Shown here piece by piece: positions 41,229 to 50,389 of a stretch of DNA of 64,000 nt. The stretch covers positions 1 through 64,000 of the forward strand of contig JAUYFQ010000073.1 in NCBI GenBank assembly GCA_030690895.1. Direction: 5' to 3'. The notes beneath the pieces are model-generated. The model was given only the letters and a program-made list of their open reading frames with translations. It did not search any database and was not told where the DNA came from. How positions within the stretch are numbered: the first letter of the stretch is position 1; the number at the start of each line of letters is the position of its first letter. Made by a program: the position numbers and the translations under genes. Source of the stretch: Sulfuricellaceae bacterium (GTDB taxonomy: Bacteria; Pseudomonadota; Gammaproteobacteria; Burkholderiales; Sulfuricellaceae).

Positions 41229-43235
41229 ATGTCAGCCTCATCCGAAGAAATCAAGAAGAAGACCTTCCGCCGTTACAAAGATGGTCAAAACACCAATGAC
41301 TGGAACCAGTATCAGGACAAAATTTTTGAGGCTGGCTGGACTCATAAGTGCCCAGAATACGTTCTGTCTACCCCGCCATGTCAGGGAAGTTGCCCGGCAG
41401 GCGAAGATATTCGTGGTTACCTTGATATTGCGCGCGGTATGGAAAAGCCCCCAGTCAAGGATATGCCATGGCAACAGTACGCTTTTGAGCGGATTACCAA
41501 GGCCAATCCATTCCCGTCCGTAATGGGTCGTGTTTGCCCTGCGCCATGCGAAAGTGGCTGTAACCGTAATCAGGTAGATGATTTCGTTGGCATCAATTCA
41601 GTCGAACATTTCGTGGGCGACTACGCCGTGGCCAACAAGCTTTCCTTGCCACAGGCCGGTGCCAGCACTGGTAAAAAAGTCGCATTGATCGGCGGCGGCC
41701 CAGCAAGCATGTCTGCTGCTTACCAGTTACGCCTCAAAGGCCATGCCTGCACCATCTTTGACGAGCATGAGTTTCTTGGCGGCATGATGCGCTACGGTAT
41801 TCCTGGCTTCCGTACCCCACGCGATGTTCTGGATGCAGAAATCCAGCGCATTCTTGATCTGGGCGTTGAAGTCAAATTGAAGACCCGTGTTGGCACAGAT
41901 GTCACGCTGGAACAGTTGGAAAAAGAATACGATGCGGTCTTCCTCGGTTTGGGCGCTCAGTCCGGACGCAGTCTGCCCGTTTCTGGTTTTGACGGCTCAC
42001 CTAATTGCGTTAATGCGATGGCATTTTTGCGTGCATTCAATGACGGTCGTCTGCAACATGTAGGCAAGCGTGTCGTCGTAATTGGCGGTGGTGATACATC
42101 AATCGACGTAGCAACGGTTGCCAGGCGTCTGGGTAATATTTCGAATTCAAATGCGGCAGATCGTCCTGAGCACGTCATTGCCGGCCAAGTAGCACATGAC
42201 GTTGCTGCAGTATCCGCTCGCGAAGGAGCGGAAGTCATTCTGGTTTCTCGTGCCGCGATTGACAAAATGAATGCCAACAAGCATGAAATTGAGCAGGCTC
42301 TGGCTGAAGGAATTGAGATCGTGGGCGGCGTAACGCCGGTTGCGGTTATCGTCGGTTCAGATGGCCGAGCTACTGCATTGCGCGTATCCGAATTCGATGT
42401 GGTTAAAGGTGAAACGATCCTGAAGGCGGGTACTGAGCGTGAGATTCCGGCTGACCTGATCGTTTCCGCGATTGGCCAGGCAGTAGACTTCTCCGGTTTT
42501 GAGGGCTTTGATAATGGCAAGGGCCTGATCACTGCCAACAAGAACTACGAAGTGCCAAACAAGAAAGGCTATTTTGTTGGCGGCGACGTGATACGTCCTC
42601 ATTTGCTGACAACCGCGATCGGTCACGGCTCCATTGCTGCGGAGAGTATCGATGTCTACCTGCGCGGTGAGGATATGGCAAAGCGTCCCAAGATTGACGT
42701 TCACCATTGGGACATGATTCGCAAGCTGGTTGAAGTCGAAAAAGCACCAGAAAAATTTACGAAAATGGATGCTGTGCAAGTCAAAAAAGATGAAGGTTTC
42801 GCCAAGGAAATCGACCTCGGTTTGCGCGGATCAGGGGACGCAAAGTACGCGGTGCATAACTTTGAGGATCGCTCCGATAAGTACGTGATTCCATCCAACG
42901 AGCTGTTTTTGGGTCACTTCCCATATGTGCCACGCAACATTCGCGAGCACATCACCTTGAATGCCGAGCAGGCGCTGGGTCACTTTGAAGAGCGTCTGAT
43001 GAAGCTGGACGACAAGCAGGTGGTTGCAGAAGCCAAGCGCTGCATGAGCTGTGGCCTGTGCTTCGAATGCGACAACTGCATTGTGTATTGCCCGCAAACG
43101 GCTGTATTCAAGGTCAAGCGCACTGACTCAACTACTGGCCGCTATGTGGATACCGACTATTCCAAATGTATCGGTTGCCACATATGTGCCGATGTCTGCC
43201 CCACTGGTTACATCAAAATGGGTATGGGTGATTAA
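41229..43235 (+). CDS. dsrL: DsrL, NAD(P)-linked iron-sulfur flavoprotein
   Basis: 668 residues. The N-terminal Cys-rich iron-sulfur region (C-Q-G-S-C-P; C-P-A-P-C-E-S-G-C) is of glutamate synthase small-subunit type. It is followed by a FAD domain (A-L-I-G-G-G-P-A-S) near 150 and an NAD(P) domain (V-V-I-G-G-G-D-T-S) near 285. At the C-terminus are two 4Fe-4S motifs (C-M-S-C-G-L-C-F-E-C-D-N-C; C-I-G-C-H-I-C-A-D-V-C-P). DsrL is the electron acceptor of rDsrAB in sulfur oxidisers; the C-terminal ferredoxin fits the oxidative type. Confidence 0.95.
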   Translation: MSASSEEIKKKTFRRYKDGQNTNDWNQYQDKIFEAGWTHKCPEYVLSTPPCQGSCPAGEDIRGYLDIARGMEKPPVKDMPWQQYAFERITKANPFPSVMGRVCPAPCESGCNRNQVDDFVGINSVEHFVGDYAVANKLSLPQAGASTGKKVALIGGGPASMSAAYQLRLKGHACTIFDEHEFLGGMMRYGIPGFRTPRDVLDAEIQRILDLGVEVKLKTRVGTDVTLEQLEKEYDAVFLGLGAQSGRSLPVSGFDGSPNCVNAMAFLRAFNDGRLQHVGKRVVVIGGGDTSIDVATVARRLGNISNSNAADRPEHVIAGQVAHDVAAVSAREGAEVILVSRAAIDKMNANKHEIEQALAEGIEIVGGVTPVAVIVGSDGRATALRVSEFDVVKGETILKAGTEREIPADLIVSAIGQAVDFSGFEGFDNGKGLITANKNYEVPNKKGYFVGGDVIRPHLLTTAIGHGSIAAESIDVYLRGEDMAKRPKIDVHHWDMIRKLVEVEKAPEKFTKMDAVQVKKDEGFAKEIDLGLRGSGDAKYAVHNFEDRSDKYVIPSNELFLGHFPYVPRNIREHITLNAEQALGHFEERLMKLDDKQVVAEAKRCMSCGLCFECDNCIVYCPQTAVFKVKRTDSTTGRYVDTDYSKCIGCHICADVCPTGYIKMGMGD

Positions 43236-43238
43236 ACA

Positions 43239-43757
43239 ATGGTCAGCCTTGCAAAATTGCGCGAGATGCTGACTTTCAGGAGGGCTGCCATCGTGGCCGC
43301 CCTGCTTGTTGGCAGCACGGTAGCGGTAGCATCAGGTATCGGTGGCAACGCTACCGGAGCAGGGGCGCATGCAGATAAGCCGGAAGGCCAATGCGTGAGA
43401 GAAGAATCCTATATGAAGCGTAATCATATGGATGAACTCAAGCACCACCGCGACGACACAATGCGCAAGGGAATTCGAACCAAGGAATTCAGCTTGCAAA
43501 ACTGCATCGATTGTCATGCCAGCAAAAAAACCAATAGCGTGCTGGGTAGTGATGGTTTTTGCCAGAAATGCCACACCAAAGCCGCTGTCAAGCTTGATTG
43601 TTTTGAATGTCATGCCAGCAAGCCCAAGTCGGCAACACCGTTTCACCGAGTGAAGGGTAATTTGGCTGGTTCTGGAAAAACATCCGAGTTGGCCGACAAG
43701 ATGAGAAGCGAGATTCAGCCTGTAGTTGAAGCACCAGCAGTCGAGGCAGCGAAATAA
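43239..43757 (+). CDS. dsrJ: DsrJ, periplasmic triheme cytochrome c
   Basis: 172 residues. An uncleaved-type signal/anchor (residues 12-32) is followed by three CXXCH heme sites at 89-93, 108-112 and 121-125. Cys52 upstream of the hemes may be the unusual Cys axial ligand known for DsrJ. The C-terminal tail is Pro/Ala/Glu-rich. It begins three bases after dsrL and overlaps dsrO by one base. Confidence 0.94.
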   Translation: MVSLAKLREMLTFRRAAIVAALLVGSTVAVASGIGGNATGAGAHADKPEGQCVREESYMKRNHMDELKHHRDDTMRKGIRTKEFSLQNCIDCHASKKTNSVLGSDGFCQKCHTKAAVKLDCFECHASKPKSATPFHRVKGNLAGSGKTSELADKMRSEIQPVVEAPAVEAAK

Positions 43758-44533
43758 TGAGCGATAACCTGGAAACCAAACAAAGCGAATGTGGACAGGA
43801 TGGTAACTGTGAGCAATCCAGCTCACGACGCCAGTTCCTGGGTTGGGGCGCGGCTGTGGCCGGTTTGGCTGTTGCGCCAGGTGTAACCCTATTTGACTTA
43901 GCCCATGGGCGCCCACCTGAAGAACCCGCGAGTTCAAAAATTCGTTGGGGCATGCTGGTCGATAGCCAGAAGTGCGCAACAGGTTGTAACGACTGCGTTT
44001 CTGCATGTGGCAAGGAAAATGGATTTTCTGGCAGCAAGGAAACCGACTCACAATGGATACGCAAGGTTGAACTCAAGGATTTGAAATCCGGGAATTCTCA
44101 CTCGCTGCCCATGATGTGCCAGCACTGCGAGAACCCGCCTTGCGTCGACGTTTGTCCGACAGGTGCGTCCTTCAAGCGCGCAGATGGAATCGTGCTGGTC
44201 GATCGCCATATTTGTATTGGCTGTCGCTACTGCATGATGGCTTGCCCATATAAAGCACGTTCCTTCGTTCACGAAGAATTGACTGAACAGAATCCTGATG
44301 TACCGCGTGGAAAAGGGTGCGTAGAATCCTGCACCCTGTGCGTCCATCGAGTGGATGAGGGTGGGCAGCCCGCCTGTGCTGACGCCTGTTCGGCGGCAGG
44401 ACATAACGCAATTCTGTTCGGAGATCTGAATGATCCCAACAGTGAAATTTCCAGGCGCATCGCGTCTACCGCCACAACTCAGGTTCGTGCGGATTTGAAA
44501 CTGAACGTTGGCGTTCGCTATCAGGGAATCTAA
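43757..44533 (+). CDS. dsrO: DsrO, periplasmic iron-sulfur protein with Tat signal
   Basis: 258 residues. A twin-arginine signal S-R-R-Q-F-L-G-W near residue 22 is followed by a hydrophobic stretch; the tatABC genes are in the same window. Four ferredoxin-type Cys groups (C-A-T-G-C-N-D-C; C-Q-H-C-E-N-P-P-C; C-I-G-C-R-Y-C; C-T-L-C) indicate up to four 4Fe-4S clusters, like PsrB/DmsB family proteins. It relays electrons between DsrJ and DsrP. One-base overlap with dsrJ; dsrP starts four bases after its stop. Confidence 0.94.
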   Translation: MSDNLETKQSECGQDGNCEQSSSRRQFLGWGAAVAGLAVAPGVTLFDLAHGRPPEEPASSKIRWGMLVDSQKCATGCNDCVSACGKENGFSGSKETDSQWIRKVELKDLKSGNSHSLPMMCQHCENPPCVDVCPTGASFKRADGIVLVDRHICIGCRYCMMACPYKARSFVHEELTEQNPDVPRGKGCVESCTLCVHRVDEGGQPACADACSAAGHNAILFGDLNDPNSEISRRIASTATTQVRADLKLNVGVRYQGI

Positions 44534-44537
44534 TCAA

Positions 44538-45740
44538 ATGAATTTTGGTGAGTTCAATCGATTTGAAGAGCGCGCATTTTACGCGCTTGCGGGACTGCTA
44601 GGTCTGATCGCTCTGATCGGTTTTGGTGCGTCACATTATATGGAAACTCACGGCCACATCGTGACCGGCATGAATAACCAGGTGGTTTGGGGCTTGCCCC
44701 ATGTGTTCGCGGTTTTCATGATTGTCGCGGCATCAGGTGTTTTGAATGTGGCGTCGATCGGTTCTGTGTTCGGAAAGCCGGTATACAAAGCTCGCGCACC
44801 TTTGTCTGGCTTGTTGGCCATCGCCTTGCTGTCGGGCGGACTGTTCGTTCTGATGCTGGATCTTGGTCGACCTGATCGCTTGATCGTGGCGATGACCAAT
44901 TTCAATTTCAAGTCCATCTTTGCCATGAATGTGATCCTCTATACTGGGTTTTTCGGTATTGTCGCCATCTATTTATGGACAATGCTGGACAAGAAAATGA
45001 AGTGCTACTCAAAGTACGCAGGCTTTGCTGCCTTCATTTGGCGTCTGGCTCTGACCACAGCTACTGGATCGATTTTCGGTTTTCTGGTTGCACGGCAAGG
45101 TTTCGATTCGGCCTTGCTTGCGCCGATGTTCATCATCATGTCTTTTTCCTACGGCCTGGCTTTCTTTATCCTGGTCCAGTCTTTCATGTACAAGTGGAAT
45201 AATATGGTTCTGGACGAAGCCATTTTGCGCCGCCTGAAAAATCTGCTGGCCACCTTTGTTGGTGCGGTTCTGTACATGACGATCGTCTATCACATCACAA
45301 ATCTGTATTTTGCCAAGCAATGGGACTTCGAGCGGTTTATTCTGGTGGATGGCGGACATCTCACTGCCATCTTCTGGTTCGGGCAAGTCGCGCTGGGTTC
45401 AATTCTGCCTATTGCCTTGCTGCTGCACCCCACGCTGGGAAAACAAGTCAAGACTGTTATCATTTCATCCGCATTGATCGTGGTGGGTGCGTTCTCACAG
45501 TTGTATGTTCTCATCATCGGTGGGCAGACGTACCCTCTGGACATTTTCCCCGGCATGCAGACCAGCAGTTCCTTCTTTGATGGCGTCATTCACTGGTATT
45601 CGCCATCGCTGCCTGAATTCCTGTTGGGTCTTGGTGGTCTGGGGGTTGCATTGTTGCTGACAACCATCGCTGTTCGCGTTCTGCAATTCGTTCCCAAAGA
45701 CGATCACTTGCATGAGCCAGGACACGCGGCTGCAGACTGA
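44538..45740 (+). CDS. dsrP: DsrP, NrfD/PsrC-family membrane subunit
   Basis: 400 residues, about ten membrane helices, the usual size for NrfD-family quinone-interacting proteins. The start at 44538 is used because an earlier ATG (44508) would overlap dsrO and add an unrelated tail. Segments such as L-D-L-G-R-P-D-R and G-S-I-L-P-I-A-L-L-L-H-P are typical of the family. It closes the DsrMKJOP membrane complex. Confidence 0.94.
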   Translation: MNFGEFNRFEERAFYALAGLLGLIALIGFGASHYMETHGHIVTGMNNQVVWGLPHVFAVFMIVAASGVLNVASIGSVFGKPVYKARAPLSGLLAIALLSGGLFVLMLDLGRPDRLIVAMTNFNFKSIFAMNVILYTGFFGIVAIYLWTMLDKKMKCYSKYAGFAAFIWRLALTTATGSIFGFLVARQGFDSALLAPMFIIMSFSYGLAFFILVQSFMYKWNNMVLDEAILRRLKNLLATFVGAVLYMTIVYHITNLYFAKQWDFERFILVDGGHLTAIFWFGQVALGSILPIALLLHPTLGKQVKTVIISSALIVVGAFSQLYVLIIGGQTYPLDIFPGMQTSSSFFDGVIHWYSPSLPEFLLGLGGLGVALLLTTIAVRVLQFVPKDDHLHEPGHAAAD

Positions 45741-45756
45741 ACACTTACACATACTA

Positions 45757-45802
45757 CCCGAGTGATCTGTGCTAACTGCACTGTTTTCACAGGTTTCTCG
45801 GG
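45757..45802 (+). repeat. two-stage stem-loop between dsrP and dsrN
   Basis: CCCGAG (45757-45762) pairs with CTCGGG (45797-45802), and inside it CTGTG (45767-45771) with CACAG (45788-45792). The 86-base gap has no clear ribosome site for dsrN, so the structure could affect dsrN translation. Confidence 0.45.
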
Positions 45803-45826
45803 AGATTAGTTTCAACAGCAAACTCA

Positions 45827-47245
45827 ATGGCTAGAGTCCTTATTTCGGCAGCGCATAAGTCCTCCGGCAAAACCACTATTTCAATCGGCCTTTGCGCAGC
45901 GCTTAACAAGCGCGGCTTGGTCGTCCAGTCATTCAAAAAGGGTCCAGATTACATCGACCCAATGTGGCTAAGCGCTGCTACCGGCCACTCATGCCATAAC
46001 CTCGATTTTTATTTGATGACGCCGGATGAGATTCAATCCAATTTCATTAGTCATTCTGCTGGTGCTGATATCTGCCTGATCGAGGGGAACAAGGGCCTGT
46101 ACGATGGCCTTGATCTGGATGGCAGCAATAGCAACGCAGCACTTGCCAAGCTTCTCAAAGCGCCAGTGGTTTTGGTTATTGATGCCAGGGGAATGACGAG
46201 GGGAATTGCTCCGCTCATTCTGGGATATCAGGCCTTCGATTCGGAAATCCAGATTGCTGGTGTGATTCTGAACAATCTTGGAGGTGGCCGGCATGAGGCG
46301 AAATTAAGAGCCGTCATCGAGCACTACACGGATGTACCTGTACTGGGTGCGGTACACCATGATCCAAGATTACAGATCACGGAACGGCACCTGGGTTTGA
46401 TGCCCAGTAATGAGGCGCAACAGGCTGCCCAGCATGTCAGCATGATCGGCGATATTATTGCGTCCAGTGTGGATCTGGACAGATTCATTCAGGTGGCAGA
46501 ATCAGCTCCAGACCGCAAACTCGTCTTGCCAACATTCCCCACTGAAAATAGTGATCCACAAGGCTATGGGCAGAAAAGACTGCGTATTGGAATTGCGAGA
46601 GATCGCGCCTTCGGGTTCTATTATGCGGATGATCTTGAAGCCATGGCATTGGCGGGCGCCGACATCGTTCCATTTAATACCCTCACTGACTCCTCTCTTC
46701 CGGAGGCGATCGACGGCGTATTTATAGGCGGCGGATTTCCCGAGTTATTCATGCGCGAGTTAGAGGCCAACTCACAACTCAGGCATGAGCTAAATGCACG
46801 AATCGAGCAGGGACTGCCTGTTTATGCTGAGTGCGGTGGTTTGATGTACCTCGCGCGAACCATGGCTTACAGGGGAGAAAAGTACAATATGGTTGGCACA
46901 ATTCCGGGTGACGTGGAGATGCATGACAAACCAGTTGGACGCGGATACGTCAAGGTGCGCACGACAGGAGACGGAATCTGGCCAGAAGAAACACAAGGGA
47001 AAGAATTGTCGGCGCATGAGTTTCACTATTCGAGCCTGGAAAATTTACCATGCGACTTGAAATATGCATATGAAGTTATACGTGGTCATGGTATTGACGG
47101 TCGCCATGACGGGATCGTGTATAAAAATCTGCTGGCCTGCTATACGCACTTCAGGTCACTGAAGGGATATAACTGGGCAAGACGTTTTGTGGAATTTGTA
47201 CGGGAAGTTAAATTGCAGGCTAAACAAACAGGAGTGGCGAAATGA
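45827..47245 (+). CDS. dsrN: DsrN, siroheme amidase (cobyrinate a,c-diamide synthase-like)
   Basis: 472 residues. The N-terminal P-loop-like ATP-binding domain (V-L-I-S-A-A-H-K-S-S-G-K-T-T) is followed by a class I glutamine amidotransferase-like domain with the nucleophile in Y-A-E-C-G-G-L near residue 340 and H-E-F-H-Y-S near 400. It amidates siroheme for DsrAB. No ribosome site of strength was seen. It overlaps dsrR by four bases. Confidence 0.94.
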   Translation: MARVLISAAHKSSGKTTISIGLCAALNKRGLVVQSFKKGPDYIDPMWLSAATGHSCHNLDFYLMTPDEIQSNFISHSAGADICLIEGNKGLYDGLDLDGSNSNAALAKLLKAPVVLVIDARGMTRGIAPLILGYQAFDSEIQIAGVILNNLGGGRHEAKLRAVIEHYTDVPVLGAVHHDPRLQITERHLGLMPSNEAQQAAQHVSMIGDIIASSVDLDRFIQVAESAPDRKLVLPTFPTENSDPQGYGQKRLRIGIARDRAFGFYYADDLEAMALAGADIVPFNTLTDSSLPEAIDGVFIGGGFPELFMRELEANSQLRHELNARIEQGLPVYAECGGLMYLARTMAYRGEKYNMVGTIPGDVEMHDKPVGRGYVKVRTTGDGIWPEETQGKELSAHEFHYSSLENLPCDLKYAYEVIRGHGIDGRHDGIVYKNLLACYTHFRSLKGYNWARRFVEFVREVKLQAKQTGVAK

Positions 47246-47610
47246 TCAAAGTAACAGCAGAGGCGGCAGTGCAGATACAGAACGCGTCTGATCAAGCAGG
47301 TGCGCAAGGCATGGCACTCAGAGTTGCAGCCAAACAAGATTTTAGCGGCGGCATTCAGTACGGTATGGGCTTTGATGAACAAGCGGATGGAGATGCGCTC
47401 ATCGATTCGGAAGGAATCCAGGTTCTTGTCGCGGTCGAAAGCCAAGCTTTGTTGACCGGTGCGGTATTGGATTTTGTTGAATTGAATCCGGGCAACTTCC
47501 AGTTCGTATTCATCAACCCCAATGACACGGGCGGCTCGTCATGTGGTTCGGGTGGTGGCGGTGGCTGCGGGGGTGGTGGATGTGGTGGCGGTGGAGGTGG
47601 TTGCCACTAG
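47242..47610 (+). CDS. dsrR: DsrR, A-type-scaffold-like protein with a Gly/Cys-rich tail
   Basis: 122 residues. An IscA fold (I-K-V-T-A-E-A-A-V at the start, Q-F-V-F-I-N-P-N-D at residues 87-95) lacks the first scaffold cysteine: the equivalent region is F-S-G-G-I-Q-Y-G-M-G. The last 26 residues are nearly all Gly, with Cys101, 109, 114 and 121, ending C-H. Published DsrR has lost the scaffold cysteines, so this tail is unusual as far as I can recall. The coding DNA is a dense G-run that could fold as a quadruplex. It follows dsrN with a four-base overlap. Confidence 0.9.
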   Translation: MIKVTAEAAVQIQNASDQAGAQGMALRVAAKQDFSGGIQYGMGFDEQADGDALIDSEGIQVLVAVESQALLTGAVLDFVELNPGNFQFVFINPNDTGGSSCGSGGGGGCGGGGCGGGGGGCH

Positions 47611-47617
47611 GCAAGAT

Positions 47618-49108
47618 ATGGTCAACTATGACCTGATCGTCGTAGGAAGCGGGCCAGGGGGATACAAGGCCGCAATTACGGCGGCACACCTGGGGGCAAA
47701 GGTTGCACTGATCGAGAAGGGTATGCCGGGTGGAACCTGTCTGAATCAGGGATGCATTCCCAAGAAAACGCTGGTCCATCTGGCGTTGCTGATTGAGGAC
47801 GTCAATGCCCTGCATGGGCGAGGGCTGACAGGCAAAGTCAGTGGAGATTTTCACGCTGCCATGGCCCACAAAAATTCAGTTGTGGCGGGTATTCGGGATA
47901 ATTTCAATGTCTGGTTGAAAAGGCTGGGTATTCGGCTTATTCATGGAGATGCCAAATTCCTGACTGGAAACATCGTGGAAATCAGGACAACCGGGAAACA
48001 GGCTGAAGCAGAACACAGGCCAGGTGCGCCTGCAAATACAGCCATTCGATTGCAAGCTCCACGCATCATAATTGCAACCGGCGCCACACCAATAGAGCTA
48101 CCCGAGTGCATGACCGATGGTCGATTGATCATGAATTCACGAGACTTCATGTTCAATCTGGATGAACTGCCAGAATCGATACTGTGTGTGGGCGGCGGAG
48201 CGATTGGGGTGGAGCTTGGTTTTGTCATGCACCAATTTGGTTCGCGAGTCACGATCGTAGAACGGGGCGGACGCCTGCTCGATCAAGCTCAAATTTCCGA
48301 ACGCGCTAGCAACATCCTGGAGCGGAAATTCAAACGCATCGGGATAGAAGTTAAAAAAAATACCACAATTAAATATTGCGAGCGTCGAGAAAATAGCGTT
48401 GACGTAACCTTCAATGACGGCGTGCAGAAAAGCTACGCAAAAGTTCTGATAGCTGTCGGACGAAAGCCTTACACCGATGGGCTGGGACTGGCCGAGGCGG
48501 CAGTATCAGTGGATGAGAATGGCTTTATCGGCGTTTCTGAATACCTGGAAACCAGCACGCCAGGAATTTATGCGATTGGCGATGTGAAAGCCGGTCCGAT
48601 GACGGCGAATGCTGCTCTTCACGACGCAAAAGTGGCTGCAACGAACGCAGTCAATGGCAACTTGCTGAGCCCAAACTACCACAAGGTTCCTACGGTCTTT
48701 AATTCTGCGCTGGAAATAGCCGCAGTTGGCCTGACGGAAGAGCAGGCAGAGGCGGCAGGATTTACGCCAGATGTGGCACGGGCAAGCTTTGGCGGCTCCG
48801 GGAAGGCGCGGGCACAACACGATTTCGAAGGGTTCATCGAGATGGTTCACGATGAAGATAGTGGCCAGCTATTGGGTGGATGCATCGTAGGGCCAGAATC
48901 AGGCGAGCAGATACACATGATGTCCGCCGCCTGCCAGTCCGAACGAGGGCTATGGTTTTTCAAGGACATGAGTTATAGCCACCCCTCATGGTGCGAGGAG
49001 ATGGAAACGGCCATCGACCCTTACACCTCGGCCTTTTCCCGCTCCAGAAAAGATGCTGTTCCTGGAATCTACGCGGCCAACCCGGTGCGCAGGAGCAAGG
49101 GCGCCTGA
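47618..49108 (+). CDS. dihydrolipoamide dehydrogenase-like flavoprotein
   Basis: 496 residues. FAD motif V-V-G-S-G-P-G-G near residue 8; redox pair Cys41-X4-Cys46 in G-G-T-C-L-N-Q-G-C; NAD motif V-G-G-G-A-I-G-V-E near 190; C-terminal S-Y-S-H-P-S-W-C-E-E with the His that activates the thiol. Compared with ordinary Lpd, an insert around 125-145 holds an E-A-E-H-R-P-G-A-P stretch. Placed seven bases after dsrR, it is likely part of the dsr transcript. Lpd-like proteins work with lipoate-binding proteins in the sHdr pathway, but no such gene is seen here. Confidence 0.88.
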   Translation: MVNYDLIVVGSGPGGYKAAITAAHLGAKVALIEKGMPGGTCLNQGCIPKKTLVHLALLIEDVNALHGRGLTGKVSGDFHAAMAHKNSVVAGIRDNFNVWLKRLGIRLIHGDAKFLTGNIVEIRTTGKQAEAEHRPGAPANTAIRLQAPRIIIATGATPIELPECMTDGRLIMNSRDFMFNLDELPESILCVGGGAIGVELGFVMHQFGSRVTIVERGGRLLDQAQISERASNILERKFKRIGIEVKKNTTIKYCERRENSVDVTFNDGVQKSYAKVLIAVGRKPYTDGLGLAEAAVSVDENGFIGVSEYLETSTPGIYAIGDVKAGPMTANAALHDAKVAATNAVNGNLLSPNYHKVPTVFNSALEIAAVGLTEEQAEAAGFTPDVARASFGGSGKARAQHDFEGFIEMVHDEDSGQLLGGCIVGPESGEQIHMMSAACQSERGLWFFKDMSYSHPSWCEEMETAIDPYTSAFSRSRKDAVPGIYAANPVRRSKGA

Positions 49109-49153
49109 ATTATGTGGCTACATTGACATGTGAAACACAGACAAAGGATAGGT

Positions 49154-49717
49154 ATGTCAACGTCTGACAAAAAAACCGGTTCTGGAAAGAAAAAAACGAC
49201 AGGCAGCAAGCAAAAAAAAGCGGCCAGGAGGCCTGATCTGCTTGAGTTCCTGGCGCACCAGTATCTCAGCCAGTCGCTCACTGTTTCAGAAATCAGAAAC
49301 CTGCTGAAATACCTCACCCTGAGGCAATTTAATAACGGTGATATTCTGGCCGATATCGGCGAGGTTGGAGAGGCCCTCTATCTGGTCGTACAGGGGGAGA
49401 TCGCCTTGGTCGTGCATGACAACAAAAAAGAATATGAAATCGTGCATGAAGGGCCGGGAGAAATGCTGGGCATCATGTCGTTCTTTGACCGCAAACCCAG
49501 ATCGGTACGGCTGGTTGCGAGCGCACCGGATACGAAGGTATTACGCTTGTCCAGAGCCATGTACAAGCGCATGAAAATCGAAAAGCCATTTATAGCCATA
49601 CAACTGGTGGAACACGCCCTGATCAATCTTGACTGCATGTTCAGAAAAGTGAGCAACGATTTCGCGCAATTTGCCCATCATCTATATGGCGGCGCTTCCA
49701 ACGGCTCCGCAGAATAA
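49154..49717 (+). CDS. cyclic-nucleotide-binding-domain protein without helix-turn-helix
   Basis: 187 residues. A Lys/Ser/Thr-rich N-terminal tail (about 25 residues) is followed by a cNMP-binding beta-barrel (about 55-150; F-N-N-G-D-I-L-A-D-I-G-E; G-E-M-L-G-I-M-S-F-F-D-R-K-P-R-S-V-R). The second run carries a Glu and the phosphate-binding R-S-V-R. No DNA-binding domain follows, only a short helical tail. It is the last gene before a convergent junction and may sense a nucleotide for the sulfur region; the ligand is unknown. Confidence 0.83.
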   Translation: MSTSDKKTGSGKKKTTGSKQKKAARRPDLLEFLAHQYLSQSLTVSEIRNLLKYLTLRQFNNGDILADIGEVGEALYLVVQGEIALVVHDNKKEYEIVHEGPGEMLGIMSFFDRKPRSVRLVASAPDTKVLRLSRAMYKRMKIEKPFIAIQLVEHALINLDCMFRKVSNDFAQFAHHLYGGASNGSAE

Positions 49718-49738
49718 ACCGCCCCGCGCCCTCAATCG

Positions 49739-50389
49739 TCAGGCAATCAGCCCTTGCCGCACCAGAAAACTATGCAGAATTTCGATTCTCACCAGACTAT
49801 CATTCATTTCCAGCATGTTTTGCCGGGCCGAGCGTTTGAGCGGCAACAATTCCGCCAAGCGATAGCCAACCCAAACGGTGTCGTCATATTTGAATGGGGT
49901 CTGGAATCGCTCGTGTCCGAGGTGGTCGATAATACGTTTGAGCATGTCGGCACACGCGCGATACTTTGCGGGTAAGGCTAACGGGGGTTCTTCGGCAATG
50001 GTGCTGGCGCTGGCGAGCACCAACCCATTCGCTTCGACATGCGAGTGTTCGACAAAAAACCGCAGCCCTCCCGTGACCTGAATCTGCAAAATGCCCAATT
50101 CGGGCATGTCCCAACTTGAAATGCTTGCCAGACAACCAACTGGCTCAGGATCGGCAGGCGCCCCGGTTTCTTGTCCCGCACGGATTAGATTGATGCCAAA
50201 TGGCTTTTCTTCCCTCATGCAGTCGCTTACCAGTTCCACATAGCGGGGTTCGAATACCTTAAGCGGCAGGATTCCGCCGGGAAAGAGGACGGTATTGAGC
50301 GGAAACAGGGGAAGCTCGAATGTATCGTTTCGAGCCGTTTTTGCCAAAATGCGCCGTCCGAGATCAAGTGGGTTCAATGGCTTCCCCAC
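49739..50389 (-). CDS. LON substrate-binding domain protein
   Basis: 216 residues. The N-terminal LON domain has the start F-E-L-P-L-F-P-L-N-T-V-L-F-P-G-G-I-L-P-L-K-V-F-E-P-R-Y split across residues 24-48. There is no ATPase or protease domain. Stand-alone LON-domain proteins of this size are common in Proteobacteria and of unknown function. It overlaps the end of ubiX by 16 bases on the same strand. Confidence 0.88.
   Translation of the reverse strand: MGKPLNPLDLGRRILAKTARNDTFELPLFPLNTVLFPGGILPLKVFEPRYVELVSDCMREEKPFGINLIRAGQETGAPADPEPVGCLASISSWDMPELGILQIQVTGGLRFFVEHSHVEANGLVLASASTIAEEPPLALPAKYRACADMLKRIIDHLGHERFQTPFKYDDTVWVGYRLAELLPLKRSARQNMLEMNDSLVRIEILHSFLVRQGLIA

Noticed and set aside
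49739-49975. Plus-strand frame opposite the LON-domain gene
   Set aside because: The minus-strand frame carries a full LON domain and couples with ubiX; the plus frame has no domain.
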